Shown: one piece after another, positions 27,024 through 36,418 of the stretch
How positions within the stretch are numbered: position 1 is the first letter of the stretch
How the letters are laid out: every line of letters starts with the position of its first letter
Translations under genes and position numbers: made by a program
From: JAPOXR01 sp965116115
GTDB taxonomy: Bacteria > Pseudomonadota > Alphaproteobacteria > Rhodobacterales > Rhodobacteraceae
Reading direction: 5' to 3'
NCBI GenBank assembly: GCA_965116115.1
Contig: OZ220486.1
Span: forward strand, 3,596,001 to 3,660,000
Length of the DNA stretch: 64,000 bases
The notes under the pieces: generated by a model
What the model was told of the DNA's origin: nothing
The model's database searches: none
Seen by the model: the letters and a program-made list of their open reading frames with translations, nothing else

Positions 27024-28475
27024 CTATCCTCCGATGCGGCCGCGAAGCCTGTCAAGCACCGTCTGCGGCACGGTTTCCTGTTTCAGCGTGTCCAGCAGCC
27101 GCTTCTTCGCGGCTTCGGGCATGCGGCTGTTGTTCTCGACGAAGGCCACAAGTCTGGCGCGTTCCTCGGCTGACAGCGCTGACTCCTGATTCTGTTCAGG
27201 AACATTCGCGTTTTCCGGCAGAATCGGACGCACCCTGATGCCGTTGCCGATTACCGGCGACCGCTGAGCCACCACCATGCGGCCGGCAAGATTTTCAGCT
27301 GATAAGATGATCTCGTTGCCCTGTTTCCGCAAAATCCGGGCATTCCGCTCTTCGAGACGGTCTTCCGCGCCCACTACGAGAATCCGCCGCTCGCTGTCAA
27401 CCGCTTCCGCCGGCAGCACGAAGACCCCGTCCAGCGGCGTCTCCCGGATCGTGACTTCCACGAAATCTCCCGGCCGCAGTCCGGACCGCCGCCCTCCTTC
27501 AATAGCCGCGAATATTAACCGGCCTGTCTGACCCTCCGCGACGGTCGCGCTCTCGCGCACGATTTCGGCGCGCGCCGACAGCGAAGCGCCGGTCACATCC
27601 ACTTCCAGCGGCTTAAGGCTTCCGTCAGGTCCGATGAGACGCGAATACTGCTCATTGGAGACTCTGAACGACACTTCCAGAAAATCCGGATCAACCAGCT
27701 GCGCGATCCGCTCGTTCGAATTGACAAGCCCGCCCTGAACCAGATTCACATCGCTCAGCGTGCCGGTGAATTCCGCTGCCAGCCGGGTGTCCTGCAGTTT
27801 TCTCATCGCTTCACTGAGACTGATCCCGCGCCTCTGGACGAGCGATTCGGCCTGTTCAACACGTGTCTCCGCCTGGGCCACCGCCTTCTTGCGGGTCAAG
27901 ACCGCCTGATCCGCGGATGACAGCGACAATTCCGCATTTTCCACCGCGATGTCGGTGCCGACTCCGCGCTCCCGGAGAAGATTCTGCCGGTCCAGCGCCT
28001 GGCTTCTCAGCCTGGCCTGCCGCTCGGCCGCCGCCAACTCTTCTCTGGCGATCTCCAGCGCGCGCGCCGCATCATTGCGCTGAACCTCGGCATCCCGCTT
28101 GTCGGCAAGGGCCAGATCGACATTCGACTGGGCGTCAGACGGATCCACGGCGAGAATGAACTCGCCGGCTTCGACCACGCCGCCTTCGACAAAATTCTGC
28201 GAGAGTTCAATGATGGCGCCGCCGGCCGGGGCTCTCAGCTCAAGAGTCCTCATACTGCGAACTTCCCCGAATGATGAAATTTCCGGAACCGCACGGGCCC
28301 GTTCCGCAAGAACCACATTCACGGCGTAAACACGCTCCCTCGTCATGCGGCCGGGCGGTTCCCTCTCCATGCGCTCGCGCACAGCCGAAGACACCGTCGC
28401 CGCCGCATATGCAAGCAGCCCCAAAGTCAGGCTGGCGAGAAACAGTCCTGCCAGGCTGTTCTTCAAGAAACGCAC
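27024..28475 (-). CDS. RND efflux periplasmic adaptor (MFP/HlyD family)
   Basis: The 483-aa adaptor joins the RND pump to an outer-membrane channel. It has one N-terminal membrane anchor (LAGLFLASLTLGLLAYAAA), a lipoyl half-motif (ELRAPAGGAIIELS), a long coiled-coil hairpin (about residues 125-220), the second lipoyl half (RLAAEFTGTLSDVNLVQGG) and the beta-barrel/membrane-proximal domains. The extended C-terminus (after NVPEQNQES) is charged and helical, unusual for the family. It is the first gene of the efflux operon; the 120-bp intergenic region to 28599 probably carries its promoter. Confidence 0.9.
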   Translation of the reverse strand: MRFLKNSLAGLFLASLTLGLLAYAAATVSSAVRERMEREPPGRMTRERVYAVNVVLAERARAVPEISSFGEVRSMRTLELRAPAGGAIIELSQNFVEGGVVEAGEFILAVDPSDAQSNVDLALADKRDAEVQRNDAARALEIAREELAAAERQARLRSQALDRQNLLRERGVGTDIAVENAELSLSSADQAVLTRKKAVAQAETRVEQAESLVQRRGISLSEAMRKLQDTRLAAEFTGTLSDVNLVQGGLVNSNERIAQLVDPDFLEVSFRVSNEQYSRLIGPDGSLKPLEVDVTGASLSARAEIVRESATVAEGQTGRLIFAAIEGGRRSGLRPGDFVEVTIRETPLDGVFVLPAEAVDSERRILVVGAEDRLEERNARILRKQGNEIILSAENLAGRMVVAQRSPVIGNGIRVRPILPENANVPEQNQESALSAEERARLVAFVENNSRMPEAAKKRLLDTLKQETVPQTVLDRLRGRIGG

Positions 28476-28598
28476 GGCTGATTCCGATCAGTCAAAAAAT
28501 CAAAGGGCTTGAAATCCAAGAGTTTACCAATCCGCCCTTCATCATACGTGTGGCCGACAGATCTCCGTCGCAGCCGCGATCCTGCAGCCGGCCCACCG

Positions 28599-29138
28599 TC
28601 ATTTCCGCCTCAGCCCCTCATCCAAGCGCGGCATGATCTCCACCAGATTGCACGGCCGGTTGCGGTAATCAAACTGCGGTCTGAGAATTTCATCCCACGC
28701 ATCCCGGCAAGCCCCCGGCGATCCCGGCAAAGCGAAAAAATACGTTCCCTTGGCCACTCCCCCGCAGGCGCGCGACTGAATCGCCGAGGGACCGATGCTT
28801 TTCATCGACACCGCGGCGAAAACGGCTGCGAAAGCGTCGATTTCCTTCTCATAGATATCACGGTGCGCCTCCACCGTCACATCACGGCCGGTCAAGCCTG
28901 TCCCTCCGGTCGAAATGACGGCGTCAACGGCCGAATCCGCGGCCCATTCCAGCAGTTGAGCGGATATGGCCTCGCGTTCATCGGGAAGGACGGCCCGGGC
29001 GGCCAAGGCATGCCCGGCGGTGGAAATCCGGCCCGCTAGCAGGTCGCCGGACTTGTCGTCCGCCGGACCGCGGGTGTCCGATACTGTCAAGACAGCGATC
29101 CGGACCGGAATGAATGTCCTTGCCGGTCCGCCCATCAA
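28599..29138 (-). CDS. moaB: Molybdenum cofactor biosynthesis protein MoaB
   Basis: The 179-aa MogA/MoaB-type protein should act in adenylylation of molybdopterin during Moco assembly. It shows VLTVSDTRGPADDKSGDLLA near residue 14, the nucleotide loop VISTGGTGLTGRDVT, and FFALPGSPGACRDAWDE. Its start overlaps the stop of the upstream uracil-DNA glycosylase gene by 4 bp, so the two are translationally coupled. moaD and moaE are 20 kb away in this window. Confidence 0.9.
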   Translation of the reverse strand: MMGGPARTFIPVRIAVLTVSDTRGPADDKSGDLLAGRISTAGHALAARAVLPDEREAISAQLLEWAADSAVDAVISTGGTGLTGRDVTVEAHRDIYEKEIDAFAAVFAAVSMKSIGPSAIQSRACGGVAKGTYFFALPGSPGACRDAWDEILRPQFDYRNRPCNLVEIMPRLDEGLRRK

Positions 29139-29950
29139 ATTTCCTTCAGCCGCTGCCGGATCATGAGCAGGTCATGCCAGGAATCACGTTTTTTCTCCGG
29201 GCTCCGCAAAAGATACGCCGGATGAAACATCGGCATGACAGGAATTCCCCGCCATTCGGCCCAGTTGCCGCGCAGCCGCGTCACGCCGGTCTGACCGATA
29301 AACACCGAACAGGAAAAGTTGCCGACCGCCACCAGAATATCAGGATTCACTATTTCGACGTGCCGGACGGCGAACGGTGCCATCATCGCGATTTCTTTTT
29401 TTTCCGGATTCCTGTTTCCCGGCGGTCTCCAAGGAATGACATTCGTCACGTAGAAGGCATTTTCCGGTTTCCCGCTGTCCCGCCGGAGACCGATCTCCGC
29501 GAGCATCCGGTCAAGAAGCCAGCCGGCCCTGCCGACGAAAGGCTTCCCCTGGCGATCCTCGTCGGCGCCCGGCGCCTCTCCCACCACCATCACGCGCGCC
29601 TCAGGAATTCCGTCGGCGAAAACCAGATTCCGGGCGTAGTCGCGCAGCCCGCAATGCGGATATGCGGCAATGGTCTGCCGTAGTTCGTCCAGCGACCCGC
29701 AGGAAGCCGCCTGGTTTTCCGCCAGCCGGACAGGATCGGAATCATCCGCCGCCTCAACTGTCCGCGCCGGCGCAGGTTTTGCGTCCGGCTTTCGCTTTGT
29801 TTCCGAAACTTCGGGCGCAGCGGACTTATGCAGAAGCTTGAACCGGTTGACCGGCATTTCGCCGATGGGTTCTTCCGCGCCGGTCTCCATGCACAGTTCG
29901 AGAAGCTGCCGCGCCACGGCCGGATCAATGGATGGGTTGATTTCCGCCAT
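29135..29950 (-). CDS. Uracil-DNA glycosylase, family-4-like
   Basis: The 271-aa protein carries the family-4 motifs VVGEAPGADEDRQGKPFVGRAG (motif A; the run is split here as GEAPGADEDRQG and KPFVGRAG), NVIPWRPPGNRNP and MFHPAYLLR (motif B). It would excise uracil from DNA. The Cys residues that bind the 4Fe-4S cluster in thermophilic family-4 enzymes are mostly missing: the first site is AYPHCGLRD and the later one reads EIAMMAPF. A low-complexity N-terminal 85 residues precede the catalytic part. It is coupled to moaB. Confidence 0.85.
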   Translation of the reverse strand: MAEINPSIDPAVARQLLELCMETGAEEPIGEMPVNRFKLLHKSAAPEVSETKRKPDAKPAPARTVEAADDSDPVRLAENQAASCGSLDELRQTIAAYPHCGLRDYARNLVFADGIPEARVMVVGEAPGADEDRQGKPFVGRAGWLLDRMLAEIGLRRDSGKPENAFYVTNVIPWRPPGNRNPEKKEIAMMAPFAVRHVEIVNPDILVAVGNFSCSVFIGQTGVTRLRGNWAEWRGIPVMPMFHPAYLLRSPEKKRDSWHDLLMIRQRLKEI

Positions 29951-30765
29951 TCACAACTCCTGACTTAAAGCTGCCGTCACTCCGCCGCCATAACCGGAGC
30001 TGCGGCCTGAAACTGACGAATGCCGAATACAGAAGTCAAGTCATCCGCCGCGGCAACAAATTCGAACCGTTTCCGCAGGATTGGCTGGGCAGCATGCGGG
30101 CCAACGACTTTGTCAAGTCCAGCAGTTCAAGCACATGCGCATAGCAAACCCCAAATTCCTTCTGAAGACAAGCCGAATGCCGTCGTTTGATCATCTCCCT
30201 TTCGGGAAAACACCCCGCCGACTGTAACACGGCGTCATCCGGCGGCAGAAAGAACCCGCCGCACAACTCCTGTGGATAACTCCTGATGGAATTATCGTTG
30301 GTTTGATTCATATGAGTTACCATGGATTCGAACATCGGCACGGTCGGTCCGGCATCGCTACCTTGTCGGCCTGCGGCGGTCCCGCTGGTGCTGGCCGGAG
30401 TAAAAATCTGCGCCTCATGGCCGACGATGCGAGGGAAACGCGGCTGCGGCTGGAAGAGGTGGTATCTTTGCCCGCGGGCGGTTTTGCTTTCCAGGCTGAG
30501 CCGCCCGCGCCGCTTGGTAAGTCAGACATACTCAAACAAAAGCCAGGAAAAGTGAATTTTCTTGCACCAGCGAGCGATAGCAGTTAAATAACCGCTATCA
30601 GGCAGAGGATGAGGACTTAGCCCGAGTCCCCAAAATCCAAGGGCATTCCCTCAATTCCTCAATCAAAAGGTCGCGCCGCTTCCGGCAGCATTCCGCCGCG
30701 TCCCGCCGCCTGACGGCAAAACTGACGCCGCGGCGGCGGGACGCGGAGAAAAGTAAGGATCCGGC
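29951..30765. other. Gene-poor stretch with a mini-element and a hairpin
   Basis: No gene can be supported. The stretch holds the 53-bp mini-element copy 2 (30264-30316) and, at 30696-30746, a perfect 15-bp inverted repeat (arms CCGCGTCCCGCCGCC and complement, 21-nt loop) 20 bp before the next small gene. The minus-strand text at 30036-30240 has coding-like composition but no recognisable family. Confidence 0.4.
30264..30316. repeat. 53-bp mini-element, copy 2
   Basis: CAACTCCTGTGGATAACTCC ... TTGATTCATATGAG matches the copy inserted in IS256 at 21767, with a few substitutions. This copy includes TGTGGATAA, a perfect DnaA-box sequence. Confidence 0.75.
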
Positions 30766-31020
30766 ATGACTGACATACACGCGGATGCGCCGGAGAAGGA
30801 CGTGACACGCCCCGCCGACAGGGCCGGCATCGCCAGACTTGACGGGCGCATAGACCGGTCGGAAGACCGGTTCCTGCAGGCTTTCGCTGAAATCCGCGGC
30901 GAAATCGCAGGGTTGAGGAAAGACGTCCAGAAGCTGGCGCGGTGGCAATGGACAGCCGCTGGCGCGGCCGGTCTGGCCGTGATCGTCGTTTCAGCGGCAT
31001 TGCGCTTCTGGTCAGGTTGA
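30766..31020 (+). CDS. Small coiled-coil/membrane protein (84 aa)
   Basis: The protein starts MTDIHADAPEKDV with AAGGA upstream. It has a charged helical region (ARLDGRIDRSEDRFLQAF, EIRGEIAGLRKDVQKLARWQ) followed by one membrane segment (AAGAAGLAVIVVSAALRFW). This coiled-coil plus C-terminal TM layout recurs in a fragment at 51610-51831. The function is unknown; it could be of phage origin. The perfect 15-bp inverted repeat just upstream might affect its expression. Confidence 0.5.
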   Translation: MTDIHADAPEKDVTRPADRAGIARLDGRIDRSEDRFLQAFAEIRGEIAGLRKDVQKLARWQWTAAGAAGLAVIVVSAALRFWSG

Positions 31021-31221
31021 CGCGCCGCGCCTGTTGCGCCGGACCGGCGGACGGAAGACCGGTTCCGGGACGGGAAACAGGAAGTGAAATTCATAACATC
31101 TTGCGTCAGCGGGCCAGTTTTACTGGATATTGATTCATGATCAAGCCGATCACACATGTGGTCGGGGCCGCTCATACCAAACCAAAAAAGTAATCACCGA
31201 TGAGCCTTGCTGTTCTGTTTC

Positions 31222-31321
31222 AGAGCTTGTTCCTAAAGTCGATTCATATACCACATATAGTATGCGCAAACATGATTTAAGCGAACTCAAATACTGCATA
31301 CAGCATTATGGAACAAGCTCT
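31222..31321. repeat. 100-bp AT-rich repeat, copy B
   Basis: The repeat is bounded by perfect 12-bp inverted ends AGAGCTTGTTCC and GGAACAAGCTCT. TCA occurs on both sides when the outermost A/T pair is counted as flank. It is far more AT-rich than its surroundings. Its last base is the first base of the IS630 transposase stop codon. Other copies are at 8731 and 40482. Confidence 0.85.
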
Positions 31322-32065
31322 CAGATTTTTGCCTGATCGCGCTTGGTGATACGCATGATTTCCCCGGTTTTGCAGGTGAAGTCTTCCCACGCCTGCGTTA
31401 CGGTTTTCCTGACATGCTCGGCGCTCTCGAACACCCGGTTGGCAAAGCAGCGGCGCTTCAGAACAAAGAAGACAGTCTCGATCGGATTCAGTTCCGGACT
31501 GCAGGGCGGCAGCCGGAGCAGCGAGATGTTCGCCGGGATTTTGAGATCCTTCGACCTGTGCCGGCCTGCCCTGTCCAAAACCATCACGGCGTGTTCGCCT
31601 TCGGGAAGCTCCCTGCCGACATCCTGCGGATGACGGTTCATTTCCTCGGTGTTCGCCTTGTCGCACACATGTCCGACCGCATTTCCGGTCTCGGGGCAGG
31701 CTGCCGAGAACAGGTAGACGCAGCCATACCGGTAATCCCGCCGGATGCGCGGGCGTATTCCCTTCCGGGCCTGAACCCGTGAAAGCATCCCTTTCTGACC
31801 AATGCGGCCTCATCCTGGAAATACATGAGAACATCCTCGCTCGACACGCTCTCGGGAAGGGTCGCCCGGACTGACTCACTGAATTCATCACGGAATTTCT
31901 CCTGAGCCTCGGGGTTCGTCTCAGGATAAATCGGCCGCGGGGACACATGCCGGAAACCGGGACGGTGAAGCATCCGGCGCACGCCTTCCGCAGTGAAATC
32001 CGCATCGAAACGGCGCTTTATCCGCTCCTGGATCACGGCAATATGATCGAAAAAGGCGAGGGTTC
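31321..32065 (-). pseudogene. IS630-family transposase, truncated and frameshifted
   Basis: One frame (32060-31790) gives QERIKRRFDADFTAEGVRRM and EDVLMYFQDEA. Another (31788-31321) gives YRYGCVYLFSAACPETGNAVG, HAVMVLDRAGRHRSKDLKIP and LPPCSPELNPIETVFFVLKRR with the catalytic Glu. Joining them requires a frameshift near 31790. The DNA-binding N-terminus is missing, and the next gene starts at 32069. This is an inactive copy. Confidence 0.82.
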
Positions 32066-32231
32066 GGGTTGATGACGCCGCCGGACGAATCGGTAAGACG
32101 TCAACTGGCTCTCCTCGCACGAAGGAGCCATTCCCGCGTGACAGCGTTCAGCCCTGAGCGTCCGACAGACTGGCGTCCGGGGGGGATGTCCCGATCGGTG
32201 TTGAATTTGATATGGGCGGTGTTGCCTCTGC

Positions 32232-32251
32232 CCCCGAGCATCAGCTCGGGG
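32232..32251 (+). terminator. IS256 copy 3 anti-readthrough hairpin
   Basis: CCCCGAGC, loop ATCA and GCTCGGGG are followed by ATTTTCT, 28 bp before the transposase ATG. It is the same structure as at 4921-4940. Confidence 0.55.
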
Positions 32252-32279
32252 ATTTTCTGAAGAAAAAGGAAGCAACACC

Positions 32280-33563
32280 ATGAAGACCATCAGCACATTC
32301 CCCTGCGCCTCCGCCAGCGTTTCGAACATCAACGCGCTCGTCGAAGAGGCGTACGAAGACGTGACCGAGAGTTTCGAGAAATTCTGTCTGACGACGGGCA
32401 TCGCGTATCTGCGGCAGATGATGGACGAGGACGCCGAACGGCTGGCCGGGAAACGTTACAGTCATTCTCCCGACAAGCCGGGGCACCGCTGGGGGCACAC
32501 GCGTTCCCAGGTCGGGTTCCACGGCGGCAAGGTCGGCATCGACCGTCCCCGGCTCCGCTGCAAGGCCGCGGGCAAGGAGATGTCTCTGCCGAGCTGGGAA
32601 GAGATATCCGCGGACGGCTATCTTGATCAACAGTCGGTGAATCTGATGACGGCGAATGTAGCGACCCGCAAGTTCCGCCGGGCGGTGAGGATTCCGGAGG
32701 CCGGGGTTCCGTGCGGGGCGGGCTGCGGGCTGTCGAAATCAGCCGTGTCCCGCCGGTTCAAGGCTCTGACGCAGGCGAAGTTTGATGAATGGATGACTTC
32801 CGATCTGTCGGAGCTTGATCTCGTCGCGGTTCAGATCGACGGGCTGCATCTGAGCGACCGCCTGCTGATGATCGGGGCGGTCGGCATTGACGCGTCCGGG
32901 CGTAAGCGCCCCTCAGTCGTCATCGAAGGCGCGACTGAGAATACCGCGGCCGTGCAGGCTCTGCTTGATGATCTGATCGAGCGCGGGCTTGACCCGGAGG
33001 GCTGTTATCTGTTCATCGTCGATGGAGCCAGGGCGCTCAGCAAGGCGATCCGGCGCACTTTCGGCGCGGATATCCCTATCCAGCGCTGTCAGGTTCACAA
33101 GGGCCGCAACATCACCGACCGTCTCGCCGCGAAGCATCACGCCGCCGTGCGGCGGACGCTCAGGCAGGCGTGGGAACTTGATGACGCCGACAAGGCCGAG
33201 CGGCTGATGCGCAACTTGGCCCAGCGGTTCGAACAGGAGGCTCCGGACGTCTCCCGGTCGATACTTGAGGGCTTGGACGAAGTCCTGACCGTCTCCCGGC
33301 TCGGCCTGCCGTTAGAGCTGCGGCGGTCGCTGGCGAGCACGAACATCATCGAATCGATGAACAGCACGGTCCGGCAGGTCTGCCGCAACGTGAAGCGCTG
33401 GAGGAACGCCGGGATGGCTTTGCGGCAGCCCGCCGCCGGCATGATGGAAGCCGAGAAGGGTTTCCGCCGCATCAAGGCGTACAGGCAGTTGCCCGTTCTC
33501 AAACAGGCTCTCATCGAACATCGTCAAAAGAATCGGCTTGACCGGCTCAAGGACGCCGCGTAA
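32280..33563 (+). CDS. IS256-family (mutator-type) transposase, intact
   Basis: This 427-aa DDE transposase starts MKTISTFPCASAS after AAAAAGGAAGC. It has an N-terminal DNA-binding half (TRSQVGFHGGKVGIDRPRLR, GLSKSAVSRRFKAL) and the catalytic residues: Asp in VAVQIDGLHL, Asp in LFIVDGARALS, and Glu in STNIIESMNSTVRQ. The C-terminus RLDRLKDAA is complete. It probably also serves the dead copies 1 and 2 in trans, because their ends are conserved. It is inserted in the same orientation as the gene it disrupts. Confidence 0.95.
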   Translation: MKTISTFPCASASVSNINALVEEAYEDVTESFEKFCLTTGIAYLRQMMDEDAERLAGKRYSHSPDKPGHRWGHTRSQVGFHGGKVGIDRPRLRCKAAGKEMSLPSWEEISADGYLDQQSVNLMTANVATRKFRRAVRIPEAGVPCGAGCGLSKSAVSRRFKALTQAKFDEWMTSDLSELDLVAVQIDGLHLSDRLLMIGAVGIDASGRKRPSVVIEGATENTAAVQALLDDLIERGLDPEGCYLFIVDGARALSKAIRRTFGADIPIQRCQVHKGRNITDRLAAKHHAAVRRTLRQAWELDDADKAERLMRNLAQRFEQEAPDVSRSILEGLDEVLTVSRLGLPLELRRSLASTNIIESMNSTVRQVCRNVKRWRNAGMALRQPAAGMMEAEKGFRRIKAYRQLPVLKQALIEHRQKNRLDRLKDAA

Positions 33564-33829
33564 ACAACTGACAGGCAGCATCGCTCATGCGGGTTTCAAC
33601 ACCAAGCGGGACATCCCCCGTCCGGGACAGGTACAGAATCCGGAAGGGGCGCTTGACACCCATTTTATGGATGCTGCGGCGTGGGAACTGATAGCAGCAC
33701 GGCTCGAAGACGGGCATCCGATCGAGTCAGTGGCACTGCACAAGCCGAGAGGGGCCATCGGATACGTAATGAACATCGGCCTCGAGCCAAGCCGACTACA
33801 GATATACATCAAGCTGCAGATGGGATCGG

Positions 33830-34306
33830 GGCGGGGATCACCGTGATCTCGTTCGACTTCCCGTCGACCGCGGTCTGCGCGAGAGCCAGTCGCGTCTCAG
33901 AGGCGAAAGCGCGCGCGGGGTGCAGAGGCTGCCGCTTCGCGGCGTCGGCGAATGACCAGCGCAGAGTCTTGCTGTCGACGGCGATGACGCCGTCCCCGTA
34001 TTCGACCCCCAAGCCCTCCGCCCAGCTCTGGGCAAGACGCGAGAGAACGACGCCGAGCTCGACTGGATTCAGACTGTTGAACAGGTCGGGAAAAACGTCG
34101 TGACTCGGCGTGCCGTGCTTCAGATCCATGAATTCAAGCAGGAATTTCTTCTTGATTTCAGCGAATTCGACTGTATCGGTGCATGTTTCGCCTCCCGACA
34201 TGACGGTCAGAAGAGCGATCATAGGCATTTCGTGAAGGTTGTGCCGCACAGCGTTGCTGCGCCGGGGATCGGTGATGACGTTGAAAATATGGGATAAATC
34301 AGTCAT
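33830..34306 (-). pseudogene. ISAs1-family transposase, N-terminal fragment
   Basis: The fragment encodes MTDLSHIFNVITDPRRS, HNLHEMPMIALLTVMSGGE, KKKFLLEFMDLKHGTPSHD and GVIAVDSKTLRWSFADAAKR (first catalytic Asp), ending abruptly at KSNEITVIPA. The rest of the about 370-aa enzyme is missing. Its broken end fuses with the disrupted small gene. It is related to the palindromic derivative at 16327. Confidence 0.8.
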
Positions 34307-34377
34307 TTCGTGAGAAGGGCAGGAATCCGGTGGGATTCAGCCGCTGGCTGGTGTCGATCGGCAGCCGGACAGTTCAG

Positions 34378-34720
34378 CTACGCCTTTTTCAAACCTGTTC
34401 CAAGCGGCTCCCAGGCGGTTTCAACGGGTGGGGCAGCCCAAGCCGCCGCCCCCCTAGGCCGGAAATTTTTCGAGAACGCCCCTGCCCGGGGCCGCCTCCA
34501 GAGCCTTACGGAAAGCCTCCGCCGGGGTCCGGCAGCCCAGGCAGCGACGGGGGCGGCGGTCGTTGAGCGCGTTCCGCACCCTCCGGACTTCGGCCGGAGC
34601 TGCTCGACTTCAGAAACCATTCCCTTACCAGGCCGTTCGTATGTTCGTTCAAGCCCCGCTCCCATAAACGGTACGGGCAGGCGAAATAGAAGTCGGCGCC
34701 GAGAGTCCGGGAGCTTTCAT
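34378..34720 (-). pseudogene. IS30-family transposase, C-terminal relic
   Basis: Across several frames the minus strand reads DFYFACPYRLWERGLNEHT, then NGLVREWFL, VRRVRNALNDRP and LGCRTPAEAF, the typical IS30 C-terminal end with its catalytic Glu (GLNEH). There is no intact frame. Only the last third of the gene is left. Confidence 0.65.
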
Positions 34721-34739
34721 TTTATTACTGTCGACTGTG

Positions 34740-36418
34740 TGTTTTCGATGAGTGAGACAGCGAACTGAATTTCATCATCTCCCTTGAAGCATTTGAGCGG
34801 TCCCGGCAGCGGCTGCCGTTTCGACGGGCGGAAGCCGACGATGCGGCCCATGGCCAGCGCGTCATCATAAACGGCGGGCGGTCACCGCGCCGCGGAGGCC
34901 CGGTCCCTGAGGGGCGGCATACGGCGGCTGGCGAGGATGAGGTCGAGGGCGGCGATTTCAACCGGCCGGACTACTTCCGCAGCCGGAGTGTCGGGGGCTT
35001 CGCGCGCCAACCGCCTGGTTCATGAACCGCCAGGAGGCTGCCGCATCGAAGGCCAGACAGGTGCGCAGGTCGTCGGCTGAGCGCAGTCTGCGGTCGCCGA
35101 TGCGGGTGCCCCGTTTCAGCGTGTCGAACCACCGTTCGACGGCCCATCGCTGGCGATAGACCGCCAGCGTCTCGCGGGCCGTTTCCGCGGTGGCATCGCC
35201 GGCGTTCGAGAGGATCAGCCAGTTCAGCGCCTTCGCCGGATCCTCCGGTTCCGTCTCGACCGCCTGCACCGCCAGCATTTCCAGCGGGCCGTCATTCCCC
35301 GCGTCTCTCGGCAGCAGGACCGTCACCCTGGACGCCCGCACCGCCAGCCTGACTTTCCAGGACCGCCGCCAGCGCGCCCCGCCCGCCGCGTCGATTTCAA
35401 TGGTCATGCGGTCGAGTCCGGGCTGTCCCGCCATGAAGGAAACCAGATTTTCAGGCGCGCCGGTCTCCGTCAACACCCGTCGCTGTTTCGAGCCGCAGGT
35501 GCGGACGACGATACGCTGGCCCGTCAGAGCCGCTTCGCGGTGGACAGCCCAAATATCCATTTCACGGTCGCCGACGCAGATCGTCTCGGTGTCCGGGCAG
35601 GCCGCCGCCAATTCCCTGCAGACTTCGACGCCTTCCGACCAGCGGGAGCTTTCGGCCTTGCGGCTCCCGCCGTTCGTGCGGAAGTCGGCGTTGATCGACA
35701 GCGCACCCAGCGGCCGCCCGCCGGGCTCGAAAGCCATCATCACATGCACGGCGATGCCTGTCGACCCTTTGTCGCCGCCGCCGTGCGGCACCAGGCCCTC
35801 GGCGCTTCCGGCCAAGCCGGGATAATTGAGCGTCGTCGTGTCCTGCACCGCCAGCACGCGGCGATGAGCGCGGCAGCGCCTCACCGTGGCCTCGACATGG
35901 GGCTCGATGACGTTCTGCATGGTGACATCCGGGTTCGACAGAAGGCGGTAGACCGCCGTTTGATCGGCGGCATTCGGAAACATCTCCGGAATCGTGCCGC
36001 CGACAGCCTTGATCCATGCGTCTCCGATGCGCCGCAGGCGGCGGCGCACCCGGCCATCGCAGTGCGTCGAGCGTGCGAATTCATTATCCCCCGTACGGTC
36101 GCTCCCGTCAACAAAGCGGTCCGCCAAGGCGCCGATCGGACGACGCGGCGTCTCCGTCATCCGTCGACGCCAGCCCGGCGACAAGGGCCGCATGAAGATC
36201 TTGCACGCCGGTTTGGCGGCGCCCGAACGGGTCCGCACCGCCGTCATGCCGGCGAAGCGCCAGCCGGCGGCGAGATAGCAAGTCCCCGCCTCAGCATCAT
36301 CGACATAGGTGTAGACCGCCTGCGGACGGCAGCCGTGAAGCTTCCGCCAGTCGTCCAGCAGGCGCCGCGCGGCTTGGCTGAGCACATGCGAAGCGAGATT
36401 CGACACTTCAACGCCGGG
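34740..36418 (-). pseudogene. DUF4338-IS4 (Tn5-like) transposase, 3' part
   Basis: The frame at 36406-34958 begins VSNLASHVLSQAARRLLDDW and GTCYLAAGWRFAG, the end of a DUF4338 domain. A Tn5-type transposase follows: HRRVLAVQDTTTLNY (Asp), TICVGDREMDIW (Asp) and YRQRWAVERWFDTLKRGTRI (catalytic Glu, YREK-like region). Frameshifts near 34990 and 34890 break the C-terminal end. The 5' part of the same gene lies beyond the recombinase element, at 38446-39010. Confidence 0.75.

Larger units (their letters stand above)
32182..33618. mobile_element. IS256-family element, copy 3, intact
   Basis: The 1437-bp element has ends GGGGATGTCCCG (32182) and CGGGACATCCCC (33618) and a perfect direct duplication CGTCCGGG on both sides (32174-32181 and 33619-33626). 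The transposase is uninterrupted. This is the only IS256 copy here with all marks of a recent autonomous transposition. Confidence 0.95.
32069..33838 (+). pseudogene. Small conserved-looking gene split by IS256 copy 3
   Basis: Removing the IS256 (32182-33618) and one copy of its 8-bp duplication restores one frame of about 108 codons. It runs MMTPPDESVRRQ ... FSPERPTDWRPG and continues QVQNPEGALDTHFMDAAAWE ... KPRGAIGYVMNIGL ... IYIKLQMGSGRG. The C-terminal end is lost where an ISAs1 fragment begins near 33830. The residue pattern is that of a real small protein, possibly a member of a toxin-like or phage-associated family, but I cannot name it. Confidence 0.6.

Noticed and set aside
30696..30746. 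15-bp GC inverted repeat as an intrinsic terminator
   Set aside because: The loop is 21 nt, no T-run follows and no gene ends just upstream on the plus strand; it is only mentioned as a possible structure.
31321..32120. IS630 start at ATG 32120 (MRGEPVDVLP)
   Set aside because: That region is better explained as the opposite-strand start of the small gene at 32069, whose frame continues correctly beyond the IS256 insertion.
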